In this document: positions 36,501 through 44,357 of the stretch, piece by piece | Position numbering within the stretch: position 1 is the first letter of the stretch | Layout of the letters: every line of letters starts with the position of its first letter | Source: Sphingomonadaceae bacterium | GTDB taxonomy: Bacteria; Pseudomonadota; Alphaproteobacteria; Sphingomonadales; Sphingomonadaceae | Length of the DNA: 64,000 bases | Direction of reading: 5' to 3' | NCBI GenBank assembly: GCA_947454135.1 | Contig: CANGJI010000005.1 | Coordinates: forward strand, 1 to 64,000 | The notes under the pieces: generated by a model | What the model saw: only the letters and a program-made list of their open reading frames with translations | What the model was told of the DNA's origin: nothing | Database searches by the model: none | Program-made: the position numbers and the translations under genes

Positions 36501-36522
36501 GGGTGCCCACGTCAGTTTCTGA
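33520..36522 (+). CDS. Large TonB-dependent receptor (1000 aa)
   Basis: This ~1000-residue outer-membrane transporter has a signal peptide (MISTLLAAGLFIPAQAFAQ) and TonB-box-like APIIVTGTLLRR near 45-56. A plug domain follows, with LRGLTTSSTLVLFDG and VLKDGASSTYGADAVAGVIN, then a long barrel ending FRMGAHVSF. The plug style places it in the same broad group as receptors for oligosaccharides or other large substrates in sphingomonads. The ATG at 33520 is chosen; MIST at 33541 is an alternative and neither has a strong ribosome-binding site. A two-component system lies downstream and convergent. Confidence 0.9.
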   Translation: MVGKNKLMISTLLAAGLFIPAQAFAQAQTQPDALPEKAGTTEANAPIIVTGTLLRRKETDGALPITSLSASQLQDRGINTIADALQSLANNNAGALPTSFSANGAFAAGASGASLRGLTTSSTLVLFDGLRAAYYPLADDGTRNFVDLNTIPDAIVERIEVLKDGASSTYGADAVAGVINIIIKKEIKGFHADVSSGISQQGDAAERRGSLTYGYGDLAERGFNVYVNAEYQKNDALYNRDRGFPYNTSDLSSLCGTSITDGSRTCRTNNVINGIQADGSFLTPGNPTFATTVPVVRPLDANGMPVGAFQLLNPAAGCGSLRPVTLTPEQQNTDPANPFAAQQCQLDPVAKYGVISPKQERFGATVHLTVQTGDSSKAYALFTYYQNRVESTGAPANVLNITPPAASGVTYDTRPGSSTLLTLPVYVCAARVNCSAENGTLNPNNPFAGAGQTAELHYMLAGALPDTITFSRTYRGAAGIAGTFGKDWDYTLDFTGMRTDLTQTNTGQILVQHLLDVVADGTYNFLNPGANSAAIQDYLTPVNVNRSNSQLFQGQASLSHSFFSLPGGDLQVGVGGSVRYESITARSANPDNPLGPTYRYFTINPVGAIGHRTVASGYFEADAPLFKQLDLNIGGRYDHYSSGQSAFSPKFSARFAPIPEIAFRGAYSRGFRIPSFAESNGLPTTGFITVNAPTDFQAQHGNNTYGQNYALGLTTTGTPGLQPEKSRNFTGGVVLTPKPWLSFTADYFDIRKTNLIVGADYSTAINAYYAGQPIPAGFVVTPDVPDPQFPNAKPRIQFIQYGFVNANSLNINGVDFSANARIPLPHGARLTSTLSGTYVIKYTQNVGGSVQRFDGTLGPYVITSASGTPKWKGNWQTTLETQHFTFSTTVNYVSGYENVAEDVGGTRGDCFGSAANTGVPTTYRDGVTPVTCRTGSFIDVDMVGTVKVNDRVSIDATVLNVFGARAPYDPTTYGGYQYNPAWANAGIVGRYFRMGAHVSF

Positions 36523-36529
36523 CCTTTTC

Positions 36530-36561
36530 GGAGCGGGCGGCGCAAGTGCGCTGCCCGCTCC
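36530..36561. terminator. Hairpin between the TBDR and histidine kinase genes
   Basis: A 9-bp outer stem (GGAGCGGGC at 36530-36538, GCCCGCTCC at 36553-36561) continues as a 4-bp inner stem GCGC/GCGC around AAGT. It lies 7 bp after the receptor stop codon, in a convergent gap, and probably terminates the receptor transcript, perhaps both directions. There is no T-run. Confidence 0.5.
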
Positions 36562-36662
36562 TCGGAAGGCTGGAAGAAAGGCGGCTGTGTAGTGAGCCGT
36601 TTACAGCGCTCTTCGCTATGGATGCGCGCCACCGGGCGTCGGCAATCGCCAGACCGGATACG

Positions 36663-39338
36663 TTATGTGGCTAGCGGCAGTTCAACGGTGAAACGGGCAC
36701 CATTCTCGATGTTTTCGCCCCGGATGGTGCCGCCAAGGTCTTTGATGATGCCATAGCTGATGGACAACCCGAGGCCGGTGCCTTCCTTGGGAGGCTTTGT
36801 CGTGAAGAATGGCTCGAAGATCGCCGGCAAGATTTCGGCAGATAGCCCCGTGCCGTTGTCCTCCACCGTCACGATGGCCATGCGGCCACGACTTGTCACG
36901 CCAACCCGTATCTCTCCGATCGCCGGATCGCGTGATTGTTGGCGCGCGCGAATGGCGTCGTTGGCGTTGAGGAACAGGTTCAGCAGGACCTGCTCGAGCA
37001 GCACCGGCAGTGCTCTGACGGTCACGTCGGCTTCGCATGCCGATGTGTCTACCCTCGTGCCATCCAGTTCCAGCTGTGGTTTCGCCATCAAGGCGACCGC
37101 GTCCACCGCCGTCTTGATGTCCATGGGGAACGGCACTTCCTTGGGCGTCCGCCCGAACACCCGCATCTGCAGGATGATCTCCGAGGCGCGGTTCACCTGC
37201 GTCAGGATGCTTTCCAGCTTCCCCGTCAGGCGCTCGGCATCCATTGGTCCCCGGCGAGCATGTTCACGCAAGTTCGATGCCGCCATCTTGATGAAATTGA
37301 GCGGCTGATTGAGCTCGTGTGCGGTGCCTGCAATCATCCGTCCCAGGCTGGCCATCTTGTCGGCCTGCAGAAGTTGTTCGGCGGCTGCCTTGCGTTCCGA
37401 GATATCGATCAGCACGCCAACCGCCTCGAAATGTTCGCCGGTGACGCTGGCCTCGACCGATAGCGTATCGTAGACCCAGACATAGTGTCCGCGCTTGTGG
37501 CGGAGGCGGTATTCCGCCTGAACCACTTGCCCACATTGCAGATCGGCAAAAGTGGCGACGCAGCGTTCATAGTCGTCCGGGTGAACTGCGTGGCTCCACC
37601 ATCCCGTAACCTCTGCCTCATCGCGTGTGTAGCCCAGGATCGCTTCGAGGGCCTCACTCACGTAGACCAGACCGGCCTTGCGGTGGCCCCGCAGCACGTC
37701 CATCGCATAGACGATGATCGGCGCATGCTGGGAGATGCTGTTCAACCGGCGCTCATAGGTCGCCAATGCCCCGCGTTCCTCCGATACGGTCGAACTGGCC
37801 GATGCGATTTTTCCGGATATTTCATTGAGCTCGGTGATGACGAGGCTGTCGATCGTCTCGCGCTTGGTTCCCAGTACCGCAAGATCTGCCGCCGATTGGG
37901 CAAGGCGGCGAAGCGAATTCTCCATCCGCTTGCTGAGGGCAGAGGCGAGCAGGGTGATCAGAAGCACGAACCCGGTCAGAGCCGTGAACAGGTAAAGTTG
38001 CCCCTCGCGCGCCTTGAGAACGCCGGGAGAAAGTCTCGCGACGGTCAAGACCTGCCAGTCCGGCAACTCGCTGATTATCTGGGCTCTTGCCATTCTGGCA
38101 TCGCGCAGGTCGCTCATCAGCGACTTCCCGTAGCCCACTTGGCTGAGCAGGATCGCGTCTTTCAGGGCCGCTTCCCGCATCTCCGCCGGCATGGCCTCAA
38201 GAAGCATCAAGGCGCCCGGGTCGACTGCGCCGAGGGGCAGGATGCCAGCTTCAGGATTGGCGAGGAACGTGCTTTCGTCCGTTGTCCCGTCGACTTCGGC
38301 GACGAGGCGCTGCAGTGCGCCTTTGCGCATCAGTGCCACGATGGTGACGGGGCGTCCGCTGGCCGAACACGGCACGACAAGGGCAGATTGCTGCCCCTCC
38401 GCACCGGTTCCTTCGCCCACGGAAGCAAGGCGGGCGGCAGGACGTGTCCCCGGATTGCCCGAGGCAAGTTGCCGCAAGGCGCCTTGCGCGGAACTGGACG
38501 CAGCCGTGCTCCACAACAGCGTTCCATCGCCGGCAAAGGCGCTGATTTCGCTGAATTCCCGCGACAGGTCTGCCGGCAGCCCGCCAAGCTGCACACCGGT
38601 GCCGGCAGGTTGTCTTTCTGCCAGCACCTTGAGCACGACGCTGCGCGATTGCGCCCAGACGCTCACGGTCGCGCCAGTGATCTGCAGCCGCCTCTGCATC
38701 GCCGCGTCGACATCGGCCCGTGCTGCCTGCTCGCGGGCAGGAGCGTCGATGGAGAGATAGACCGTGGTGGGGATCAGGATGATCGCCAGCAGGATTGCCA
38801 TCACGAAGCTCTCGATCGGCATCTTGGGCCAATTGCCCGATCGGAGAGGGGAATAGAGGCCAAGGGCGGCCAGATAGCAAAGCTCGCCAATCACGACGTT
38901 GAGCACGCCATTGGTGGCCTGTTTGACGATGACCAGCAGCAAGGACAGCTGGTCCATGTGCATCACGGCGCCATAGGTGACGACGACCAGAGGCGTGCCG
39001 AGCAGAACCCAGAAAATGACATCATTGCGGACCGGCGATGTTTTTCGAGAGCTGTAGGCAACGGTCGCGGCTTCGAGGGTCCAGATGCCCCAGGCCCACA
39101 GGTGGTGCCACAGGAACACGCTGCGCAAGCTGGAGATGGACGCGGCCAGCACGAAGCACTGCGGACACAAGACCCGGATGAATGCGAAGACGAGCGCATT
39201 CCCGAACATGAAATGCAAACCCCACCCAAGCTGCAACTCCAGCAGGTTGAGGAAGAAGCCGCCGGCACCCAGAACCAGTGCCAGCCACAGATCCCGGGTG
39301 CGAAATCCAGCGCGGAGAAACTGTGCCGGGTTGTTCAT
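36663..39338 (-). CDS. Membrane sensor histidine kinase with PAS domain
   Basis: This is an 891-residue kinase. Residues 15-195 contain about six hydrophobic membrane segments, a MASE1-like sensor. Residues ~200-445 look like a periplasmic or extracytoplasmic sensing region closed by a membrane segment at ~449-468. A PAS/PAC domain spans ~530-650 (VHPDDYERCVATF, AVGVLIDISERKAA). The HisKA box is GTAHELNQPLNFIK with phospho-His674, and the ATPase domain has an N-box (NLFLNANDAI), DNGTG (827-831) and TGLGLSI (854-860). The HELNQPL form is typical of DctB/FixL-like kinases. It is cotranscribed with a receiver-only protein (ATGA overlap). Confidence 0.92.
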   Translation of the reverse strand: MNNPAQFLRAGFRTRDLWLALVLGAGGFFLNLLELQLGWGLHFMFGNALVFAFIRVLCPQCFVLAASISSLRSVFLWHHLWAWGIWTLEAATVAYSSRKTSPVRNDVIFWVLLGTPLVVVTYGAVMHMDQLSLLLVIVKQATNGVLNVVIGELCYLAALGLYSPLRSGNWPKMPIESFVMAILLAIILIPTTVYLSIDAPAREQAARADVDAAMQRRLQITGATVSVWAQSRSVVLKVLAERQPAGTGVQLGGLPADLSREFSEISAFAGDGTLLWSTAASSSAQGALRQLASGNPGTRPAARLASVGEGTGAEGQQSALVVPCSASGRPVTIVALMRKGALQRLVAEVDGTTDESTFLANPEAGILPLGAVDPGALMLLEAMPAEMREAALKDAILLSQVGYGKSLMSDLRDARMARAQIISELPDWQVLTVARLSPGVLKAREGQLYLFTALTGFVLLITLLASALSKRMENSLRRLAQSAADLAVLGTKRETIDSLVITELNEISGKIASASSTVSEERGALATYERRLNSISQHAPIIVYAMDVLRGHRKAGLVYVSEALEAILGYTRDEAEVTGWWSHAVHPDDYERCVATFADLQCGQVVQAEYRLRHKRGHYVWVYDTLSVEASVTGEHFEAVGVLIDISERKAAAEQLLQADKMASLGRMIAGTAHELNQPLNFIKMAASNLREHARRGPMDAERLTGKLESILTQVNRASEIILQMRVFGRTPKEVPFPMDIKTAVDAVALMAKPQLELDGTRVDTSACEADVTVRALPVLLEQVLLNLFLNANDAIRARQQSRDPAIGEIRVGVTSRGRMAIVTVEDNGTGLSAEILPAIFEPFFTTKPPKEGTGLGLSISYGIIKDLGGTIRGENIENGARFTVELPLAT

Positions 39339-39739
39339 GTGCTTCTTGCCAGGGCGGCTTTCACGGCCCGCATCAGTGCATCGGTATCAGCCGGCTTGAT
39401 CAGCACCGGTATGTCCGCAAGGTCGGTACCGATCTGGTATGCTGCGTCGCCGGTCAGGATGATGAACGCAAGGCTCCGCTCGGCGGGCAGCATCGCGCGC
39501 AGTTGCCGGATCAAGCTTACGCCATCAAGCTTGGCCATTCTCAGGTCGGTTATGACAAGGGCAACGCTGGGCTCGGCCAGAACCTGCTCAGCCGCCTTCT
39601 CCGGATTGCAGCAGGTGAGGGCGGTAAACCCTTCGAGCTCGAGAAAATCCTGATATTCAGGAAGGACATCCACCTCATCGTCGACCAGCAGGATGGACGG
39701 CGGCGCGGCTTGGGTTGCCCGGGCCATTGCGAAGGTCAT
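39335..39739 (-). CDS. Receiver-only response regulator (CheY-like)
   Basis: The 134-residue protein is a single receiver domain: acidic pair Asp20/Asp21 (LLVDDE), phospho-acceptor Asp65 (VITDLRM), Thr96 (ILTGDA) and Lys115 (IKPAD). There is no DNA-binding or enzymatic output domain, so it must act by protein contact, for example in a phosphorelay with another kinase or regulator. The ATG at 39739 with GGGAGGGG 8 bp upstream is preferred over the longer frame start. The stop overlaps the histidine kinase start by 4 bp, so it is its likely partner. Confidence 0.9.
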   Translation of the reverse strand: MTFAMARATQAAPPSILLVDDEVDVLPEYQDFLELEGFTALTCCNPEKAAEQVLAEPSVALVITDLRMAKLDGVSLIRQLRAMLPAERSLAFIILTGDAAYQIGTDLADIPVLIKPADTDALMRAVKAALARST

Positions 39740-40019
39740 TTTTTTGGCCCCTCCCGGAAGCATGCCCCACTCAAGCGAGTTTTGGCCGGCTTTGAAAGTT
39801 ATTTCTCCGAAACGAATGAACTCCTAGCCGCTGATGCGCGGCTTGTAGCCTGTCCGAAATGTCATTCGGCCCGAGGCTACCGATAACCAAACCAGTCCGC
39901 GATCGCCCCAAGGCGGTTCCCGAGATCGCCATGAGCCGGGCGCAGCCCAAGCGGCGTTGACACCTAGCCTCACGAAAGTAAATTGTCATTTCTGACAAGA
40001 TTCGTGGTTGGAAGTGAGC

Positions 40020-40583
40020 ATGGCCCGGCCAAGGATTGGCAATGAACGCCGCGAGGAGATTCTGGCCGCCTTCGAGGCCTGCGTCGTGCGCAAGGGGCTG
40101 GCCAGTACGACCTTGACCGATGTCGCCGAAGCGGCTGGGCAGCCTCGCCCGCTGGTCCGCTATTTCATCGGGAACCGGGCTGATATGGTCAGTGCGCTGA
40201 TCGATCGGCTGCTCGAACGCGGTGAGGCCCAATTCCGGGAATTGCCCGGACCCGGGTCTGCTGGTCAGGTGCTGGACATCGTGCTCGACCGGATCTTTGC
40301 CGACGAAACGACCAACATCGTGATAATGGAGCTGTGGCATCTGTCGCTGCGCGACAAGGCGCTGCGCGACCGGCTCGCGGCGATTTATCGCCGGGTTATC
40401 TTCGAGGTGTCCGCCATGCTTGGCGATGATGCCGATCCGGATGCGGCTTTCGCTGCCGTGTCACTCGCGTTCGGGGCTGCCTTCTTCCGCCATCTCGGCC
40501 TCGTGCCACAGCGCGCCGAAAGCATCCGCGCCACAGCGCAAGGTCTGCTCAGACCTGATCAAACCCTTCCCGCAGGAGCCTGA
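40020..40583 (+). CDS. TetR-family regulator
   Basis: The ~187-residue protein has an N-terminal TetR helix-turn-helix: RREEILAAFEACVVRKGLAS and TTLTDVAEAAGQPRPLVRYF, with the usual Tyr-Phe at the recognition helix end, followed by an all-helical ligand domain. The ATG at 40020 has GGAAGTGAG just upstream. It ends 4 bp before the serine hydrolase gene and probably shares its mRNA. The adjacent hydrolase or its product may be related to the inducer; the ligand is unknown. Confidence 0.88.
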   Translation: MARPRIGNERREEILAAFEACVVRKGLASTTLTDVAEAAGQPRPLVRYFIGNRADMVSALIDRLLERGEAQFRELPGPGSAGQVLDIVLDRIFADETTNIVIMELWHLSLRDKALRDRLAAIYRRVIFEVSAMLGDDADPDAAFAAVSLAFGAAFFRHLGLVPQRAESIRATAQGLLRPDQTLPAGA

Positions 40584-40587
40584 AGCC

Positions 40588-41739
40588 ATGACCGAACTGA
40601 CGATGACAGAGCTGGGCCTGTTTACCGGCCGACCGCAGTTCGAGAACTTTGCGCGCTTCAAGGAACTCCTCCCGGTATCGCGCATGGCCTCCCCGGCCGA
40701 GCCCCATGTGCTTCCGGAAGGCAAGCCGATTGCGCTGCCGGGGCACTACGCCTTTGAAGGCGAGATGCGCTCCAGCCAGAGCTTTCTCGAGCAGACCGAT
40801 ACCAGCGCCGTGCTGGTCTTGAAGGACGGCGTCATCCGCCACGAACTTTATCGCCTGAGTGGCGGGCGGGGCGTGCAGTGGATTTCCTGGTCGGTGGCAA
40901 AAAGCTTTGTCTCGGCGCTCGTTGGCATTGCCTTGGCTGAAGGTCATATTCGCAGCATCGATGACGCCATCAGCGATTACATCGCGGTCGAACCGGGTTC
41001 AGCCTACGCGGGTGTCGCGATCAGACATGTGCTGCAGATGTCCTCCGGCGCGCGCTGGAACGAGGATTATGCCGATACCGCGTCCGATGTGCACCGGCTG
41101 GGGGCCACCATGGCAGGGGCGATGTCGCTCGATACTTTTGTGGCGACCATGGTTCCCGAAGCCGCCCCCGGCACTGTCTGCCGCTATAACAGTGGCGATA
41201 CCCAGGCGCTGGGTGCGCTGCTGGTCAAGGCAACTGGCCGTTCGCTGACGGATTACATGCGCGAGAAGCTGATGGAGCCGCTGGGTTTCGAGGCGGATGC
41301 CTACTGGCTGGTGGATAGCACCGGCATGGAAATGGCCTTTGCCGGCCTAAATGTCACCGCGCGCGATTTTGCCCGGCTGGGCGAGTTGTATCGTGGTCAA
41401 GGCCGCTGGCGGGGCCGTCAGATCGTGCCGGAAGAATGGGTGGCTGCCTCGATCGTGGCCGATGCGCCCCATCTTCAGCCGGGACAGCCTATCCTCGCGG
41501 ATCATCCGATTGACCTCGGCTATGGCTATCAGTGGTGGCTGCCCAGCGGGAACTACGGCGAATTCTGCGCGATCGGGATTTACAACCAGCTTATCTATGT
41601 CGATCCCCCGCGCGGCGTGACCATCGTGAAGCTCTCGGCCAACCCGGCCTATGGCACCACGATGGAGGAAGCGACCAACCGCGAGCTCGAAAACATCGCG
41701 TTTCTGCGCGCAATAGCCGCCTCGTTCGACATCCAATGA
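40588..41739 (+). CDS. Serine hydrolase, class C beta-lactamase fold
   Basis: The 383-residue protein has the SxxK motif Ser102-Val-Ala-Lys105 (SWSVAKSF) and the YxN-type motif Tyr201-Asn-Ser (CRYNSGDTQ), which mark the beta-lactamase/esterase EstB fold. A C-terminal G-Y-Q-W-W segment (GYGYQWWLPSG) is typical of the 6-aminohexanoate-dimer hydrolase and esterase branch rather than true beta-lactamases. No signal peptide is visible, arguing for a cytoplasmic esterase or amidase. GGAG precedes the ATG. It is cotranscribed with the TetR regulator. Confidence 0.87.
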   Translation: MTELTMTELGLFTGRPQFENFARFKELLPVSRMASPAEPHVLPEGKPIALPGHYAFEGEMRSSQSFLEQTDTSAVLVLKDGVIRHELYRLSGGRGVQWISWSVAKSFVSALVGIALAEGHIRSIDDAISDYIAVEPGSAYAGVAIRHVLQMSSGARWNEDYADTASDVHRLGATMAGAMSLDTFVATMVPEAAPGTVCRYNSGDTQALGALLVKATGRSLTDYMREKLMEPLGFEADAYWLVDSTGMEMAFAGLNVTARDFARLGELYRGQGRWRGRQIVPEEWVAASIVADAPHLQPGQPILADHPIDLGYGYQWWLPSGNYGEFCAIGIYNQLIYVDPPRGVTIVKLSANPAYGTTMEEATNRELENIAFLRAIAASFDIQ

Positions 41740-41764
41740 CGCCCGCGCGACGCCGCAGATTGGC

Positions 41765-43171
41765 TTACCAGCTGCCGCCAAGTGCCATGAACAGCGATAC
41801 CTGATCCTGCATGACCGCTTCGCGCCCAGTCTGTTCGCGCAAGGTCGCCCCTAGGAAGTTGGCGCGGCTGCCAAGCTCGGCAGGCGCTGCGGCGCGCCCT
41901 GCCTGTCGCAGGCGGGCGAGTTGATCGGCGGCGATCCGTGAGCCTTCGGCGGCCTTGCGGAGCGAGGTCAGGCGCGCTTCGTCCTCGCCATAGGTCGCGA
42001 GCGTCGTCTGCGCCTCGCGCAGGGCGTTCAGGACAACGCCGTCGAACTGCGCAAGTGCGCGCTGCGCTTCCCTGTCTGCAACCTTCACCCGCGCCCGCGC
42101 CCCGGCACCCGGAAACGACCAGTGGATCAGCGATCCAAGGCCCCAGCTGTTGGCGGGGGCTGTCCCGAGATCCTTCAGGAAGCCGCTTGATCCAGCTGAA
42201 AGGCCGAAGCCGATCTGCGGGTACAGCTCTGCCGTGGCGACCCCGATGCGGGCAGTCGCTGCTGCGAGTTGGCGTTCTGCCGCCCGCACGTCCGGCCTGC
42301 GGGCCAGCAGCGCTGCGCCATCACCCACCGGGAGCGGGCGCGCCAGTTGCGGCAGCGTGTGGCAGCGCGCCGCCTCGCGCGGATATTCCGAAGGCGCGCG
42401 GCCGAGGAGAAAGGCGAGTTGGTAGAGCCCTGCCTTGGCCCGTGCGCGGGCCTTCGGCAGGAGCGCCTCGATTTCATCGACGTGGGTCTGTGCCGCGGTC
42501 GTCTCGATCACGCTTACCCGGCCTGCTGCCTGCAACTGCCGGGTGGCAAGCGCGATGTCCCGTTGCACCGCCGCAGCAGCCTCGAGCGTGTCGGCTTCCT
42601 CCTGCGCGCTGCAAATGCCAGCGTAGGCTCTCGCAACTTCGCCCGCGAGCGTGACCTTGACCGCGCCAACCAGTTCGCGGCGCGCTTCCTCGTCGGCCCG
42701 CGCGGCCTCCACGGAGCGGCGGATCCGGCCGAACAGATCGAGTTGATAGCTCAGCCGCAGATTTGCCGAGCCGAGGGTGGCGACCGGCAGTTGCTCCGGC
42801 AGCAGGAAGGATTCGCCCGAAAGCCGCGCGCGTTCTGCTGCTGCATCGACTGCGACTTCCGGCTCCGCAGCTCCTTCGGCGACCTTTGTCATTGCCTGCG
42901 CGCGGGCAAGGTTCGCTGCGGCGACCCTGAGGTCGGTGCTTCCCGCGAGAGCCTGCTCTTCCAGCGCGTCGAGGACGGGATCGTCGTAGAGGTGCCACCA
43001 GCGCGGCGGCAGATCGTCGGCCACTGCAATCGCTGCCGGTACTTCCAGCGGTCCCTGCGCTGCCGGACGGTTTATCGCCGCCGAAGCCGGGAGATGATAA
43101 TCCGGCCCCACCGTGCAGCCGGCGAGCGCCAGCATCCCGGCCAATGAAAGGGCGTTCCTCAGGGTGTTCAC
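41765..43171 (-). CDS. Outer-membrane efflux channel protein (NodT/OMF family)
   Basis: The 468-residue lipoprotein is a TolC-like outer-membrane factor that gives efflux pumps an exit duct. The N-terminus has a lipobox (LSLAGMLALAGC) followed by TVGPDYHLP, the hallmark of the NodT branch. Two coiled-coil/barrel repeats follow, including SYQLDLFGRIRRSVEAARAD and RRPDVRAAERQLAAATARIG. The GTG at 43171 overlaps the stop of the fusion protein gene. It is the last gene of aaeB-aaeX-aaeA-OMF, so the complex spans both membranes. Confidence 0.9.
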   Translation of the reverse strand: MNTLRNALSLAGMLALAGCTVGPDYHLPASAAINRPAAQGPLEVPAAIAVADDLPPRWWHLYDDPVLDALEEQALAGSTDLRVAAANLARAQAMTKVAEGAAEPEVAVDAAAERARLSGESFLLPEQLPVATLGSANLRLSYQLDLFGRIRRSVEAARADEEARRELVGAVKVTLAGEVARAYAGICSAQEEADTLEAAAAVQRDIALATRQLQAAGRVSVIETTAAQTHVDEIEALLPKARARAKAGLYQLAFLLGRAPSEYPREAARCHTLPQLARPLPVGDGAALLARRPDVRAAERQLAAATARIGVATAELYPQIGFGLSAGSSGFLKDLGTAPANSWGLGSLIHWSFPGAGARARVKVADREAQRALAQFDGVVLNALREAQTTLATYGEDEARLTSLRKAAEGSRIAADQLARLRQAGRAAAPAELGSRANFLGATLREQTGREAVMQDQVSLFMALGGSW

Positions 43172-44139
43172 CGGCTTGCTCCTTGCGCCAGCGTGATCGA
43201 GGCCGTCCGCCCGGCGATCAGGGAAACCTCGGCGGGCGCCCGGTCGAGCTGGATACGCACCGGCACGCGCTGGGGAAGGCGGACCCAACTGAAGGTCGGA
43301 TTGATCGCGGGCAGGAGGCGGGAGTTCCCGATCCGATCGTGATCCTCGATCGCGCCTGCGACCGACACCACATGCCCCGTCAGGCTGGAGCTTTCGCCCA
43401 TCAGGCGGATCCTTGCCGCCTGCCCGATGTGGATACGGCTCAGCTTGGTTTCCTCGAAATAGCCTTCCACCCGCAGACTTGAACGATCGATCAGGGCGAG
43501 GACCGGCGCACCCGGGCTGACATAATCACCCACGCGCAAACCCACGTCGGACAGTTCGCCGTCCATCGGCGCGACGACCCGCGTGCGCGAACGGTTGAGC
43601 TGGGCGAGCGCGAGCGCATCGCGCGCCGTGGCCACCTTGGCCTCTGCTGCGGCCAGCGCAGCGCGGGTATCAGCCAGTGATGCCTCGTCCTGATCGACCT
43701 TGGCGATGCTCTGTTCGGTGACTTCGCTCGCGACCAGATCGCCAAGGCCCCGGTTGCGGGCCGCCTCGCGCCGCGCCTCGCTCAGGCCGACCCCGGCGAG
43801 CATGATTGATGAACGTGCTCGCGCCACGTCTGCTTCGGCCTGAAGCAATTGGCTCCGCGCTTGTCCGACTGCAAGGTCGTAGCGCGCGGGATCGATCTGG
43901 AAGAGCGGATCACCCTTGCGGACATGCTGATCGTGGCGGACAAACACCGCCGTCACAGTTCCCGCAACGTCAGGCGCGACTTGCGCGATATCAGCCCGCA
44001 CCCGGCCATCGCGGGTCCACGGATCGGCCTGATAGTACCCGATCAGCGAACGTGCGCCAAACAGGGCGGCCAGCACGAGGACAAGCGTCAGGCCAACGCT
44101 CAGAGCACGCCGCGTAGGTGGTGAAATCTTGGCGGTCAT
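43168..44139 (-). CDS. aaeA: Efflux membrane-fusion protein, HlyD/AaeA-like
   Basis: This is a 323-residue periplasmic adaptor with one N-terminal membrane anchor (SVGLTLVLVLAALFGARSL). A biotinyl-lipoyl-type half-motif is RADIAQVAPDVAGTVTAVFV, a coiled-coil hairpin covers ~95-185, and the second half is RTRVVAPMDGELSDVGLRVGDYVSPG. It connects the inner-membrane FUSC exporter with the outer-membrane channel. AaeA-type pumps export aromatic acids such as p-hydroxybenzoate; the cargo here is inferred from gene order only. It overlaps both neighbours by 4 bp. Confidence 0.9.
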   Translation of the reverse strand: MTAKISPPTRRALSVGLTLVLVLAALFGARSLIGYYQADPWTRDGRVRADIAQVAPDVAGTVTAVFVRHDQHVRKGDPLFQIDPARYDLAVGQARSQLLQAEADVARARSSIMLAGVGLSEARREAARNRGLGDLVASEVTEQSIAKVDQDEASLADTRAALAAAEAKVATARDALALAQLNRSRTRVVAPMDGELSDVGLRVGDYVSPGAPVLALIDRSSLRVEGYFEETKLSRIHIGQAARIRLMGESSSLTGHVVSVAGAIEDHDRIGNSRLLPAINPTFSWVRLPQRVPVRIQLDRAPAEVSLIAGRTASITLAQGASR

Positions 44140-44357
44140 GTGATTGTTCCCTCAAGAAACGGGAGGAGCCAGCGCATCAGCAGCGCCCAGACGATGATGA
44201 ACAGTGCGGTTTCGGCGAGGGCCGGATGCCAGAACCAGCGATGCAAATGCCGACGCACCAGCAGGCGGTGCAGCGCAAAGGTCAGCACAAAGGCAAGGCA
44301 GGCCTCCACCGGGGCTGCGGCGATATACATCCCGCCAATGGCATATTCGGCGTTCAT
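44136..44357 (-). CDS. aaeX: Small inner-membrane protein, DUF1656 (AaeX-like)
   Basis: The 73-residue protein has two hydrophobic segments (about 10-30 and 46-65) separated by a basic loop (RLLVRRHLHRW). This is the size and layout of AaeX/DUF1656 proteins, found between FUSC and HlyD-type genes. Its function is unknown; a structural or stabilising role in the pump is likely. Start and stop overlap the flanking pump genes by 4 bp each, which firmly places it in the operon. Confidence 0.88.
   Translation of the reverse strand: MNAEYAIGGMYIAAAPVEACLAFVLTFALHRLLVRRHLHRWFWHPALAETALFIIVWALLMRWLLPFLEGTIT

Noticed and set aside
40588-41739. Beta-lactamase resistance gene
   Set aside because: The SxxK and YxN motifs fit the wider serine-hydrolase fold, but there is no signal peptide and the GYQWW tail points to esterase/amidase relatives; resistance is not supported.
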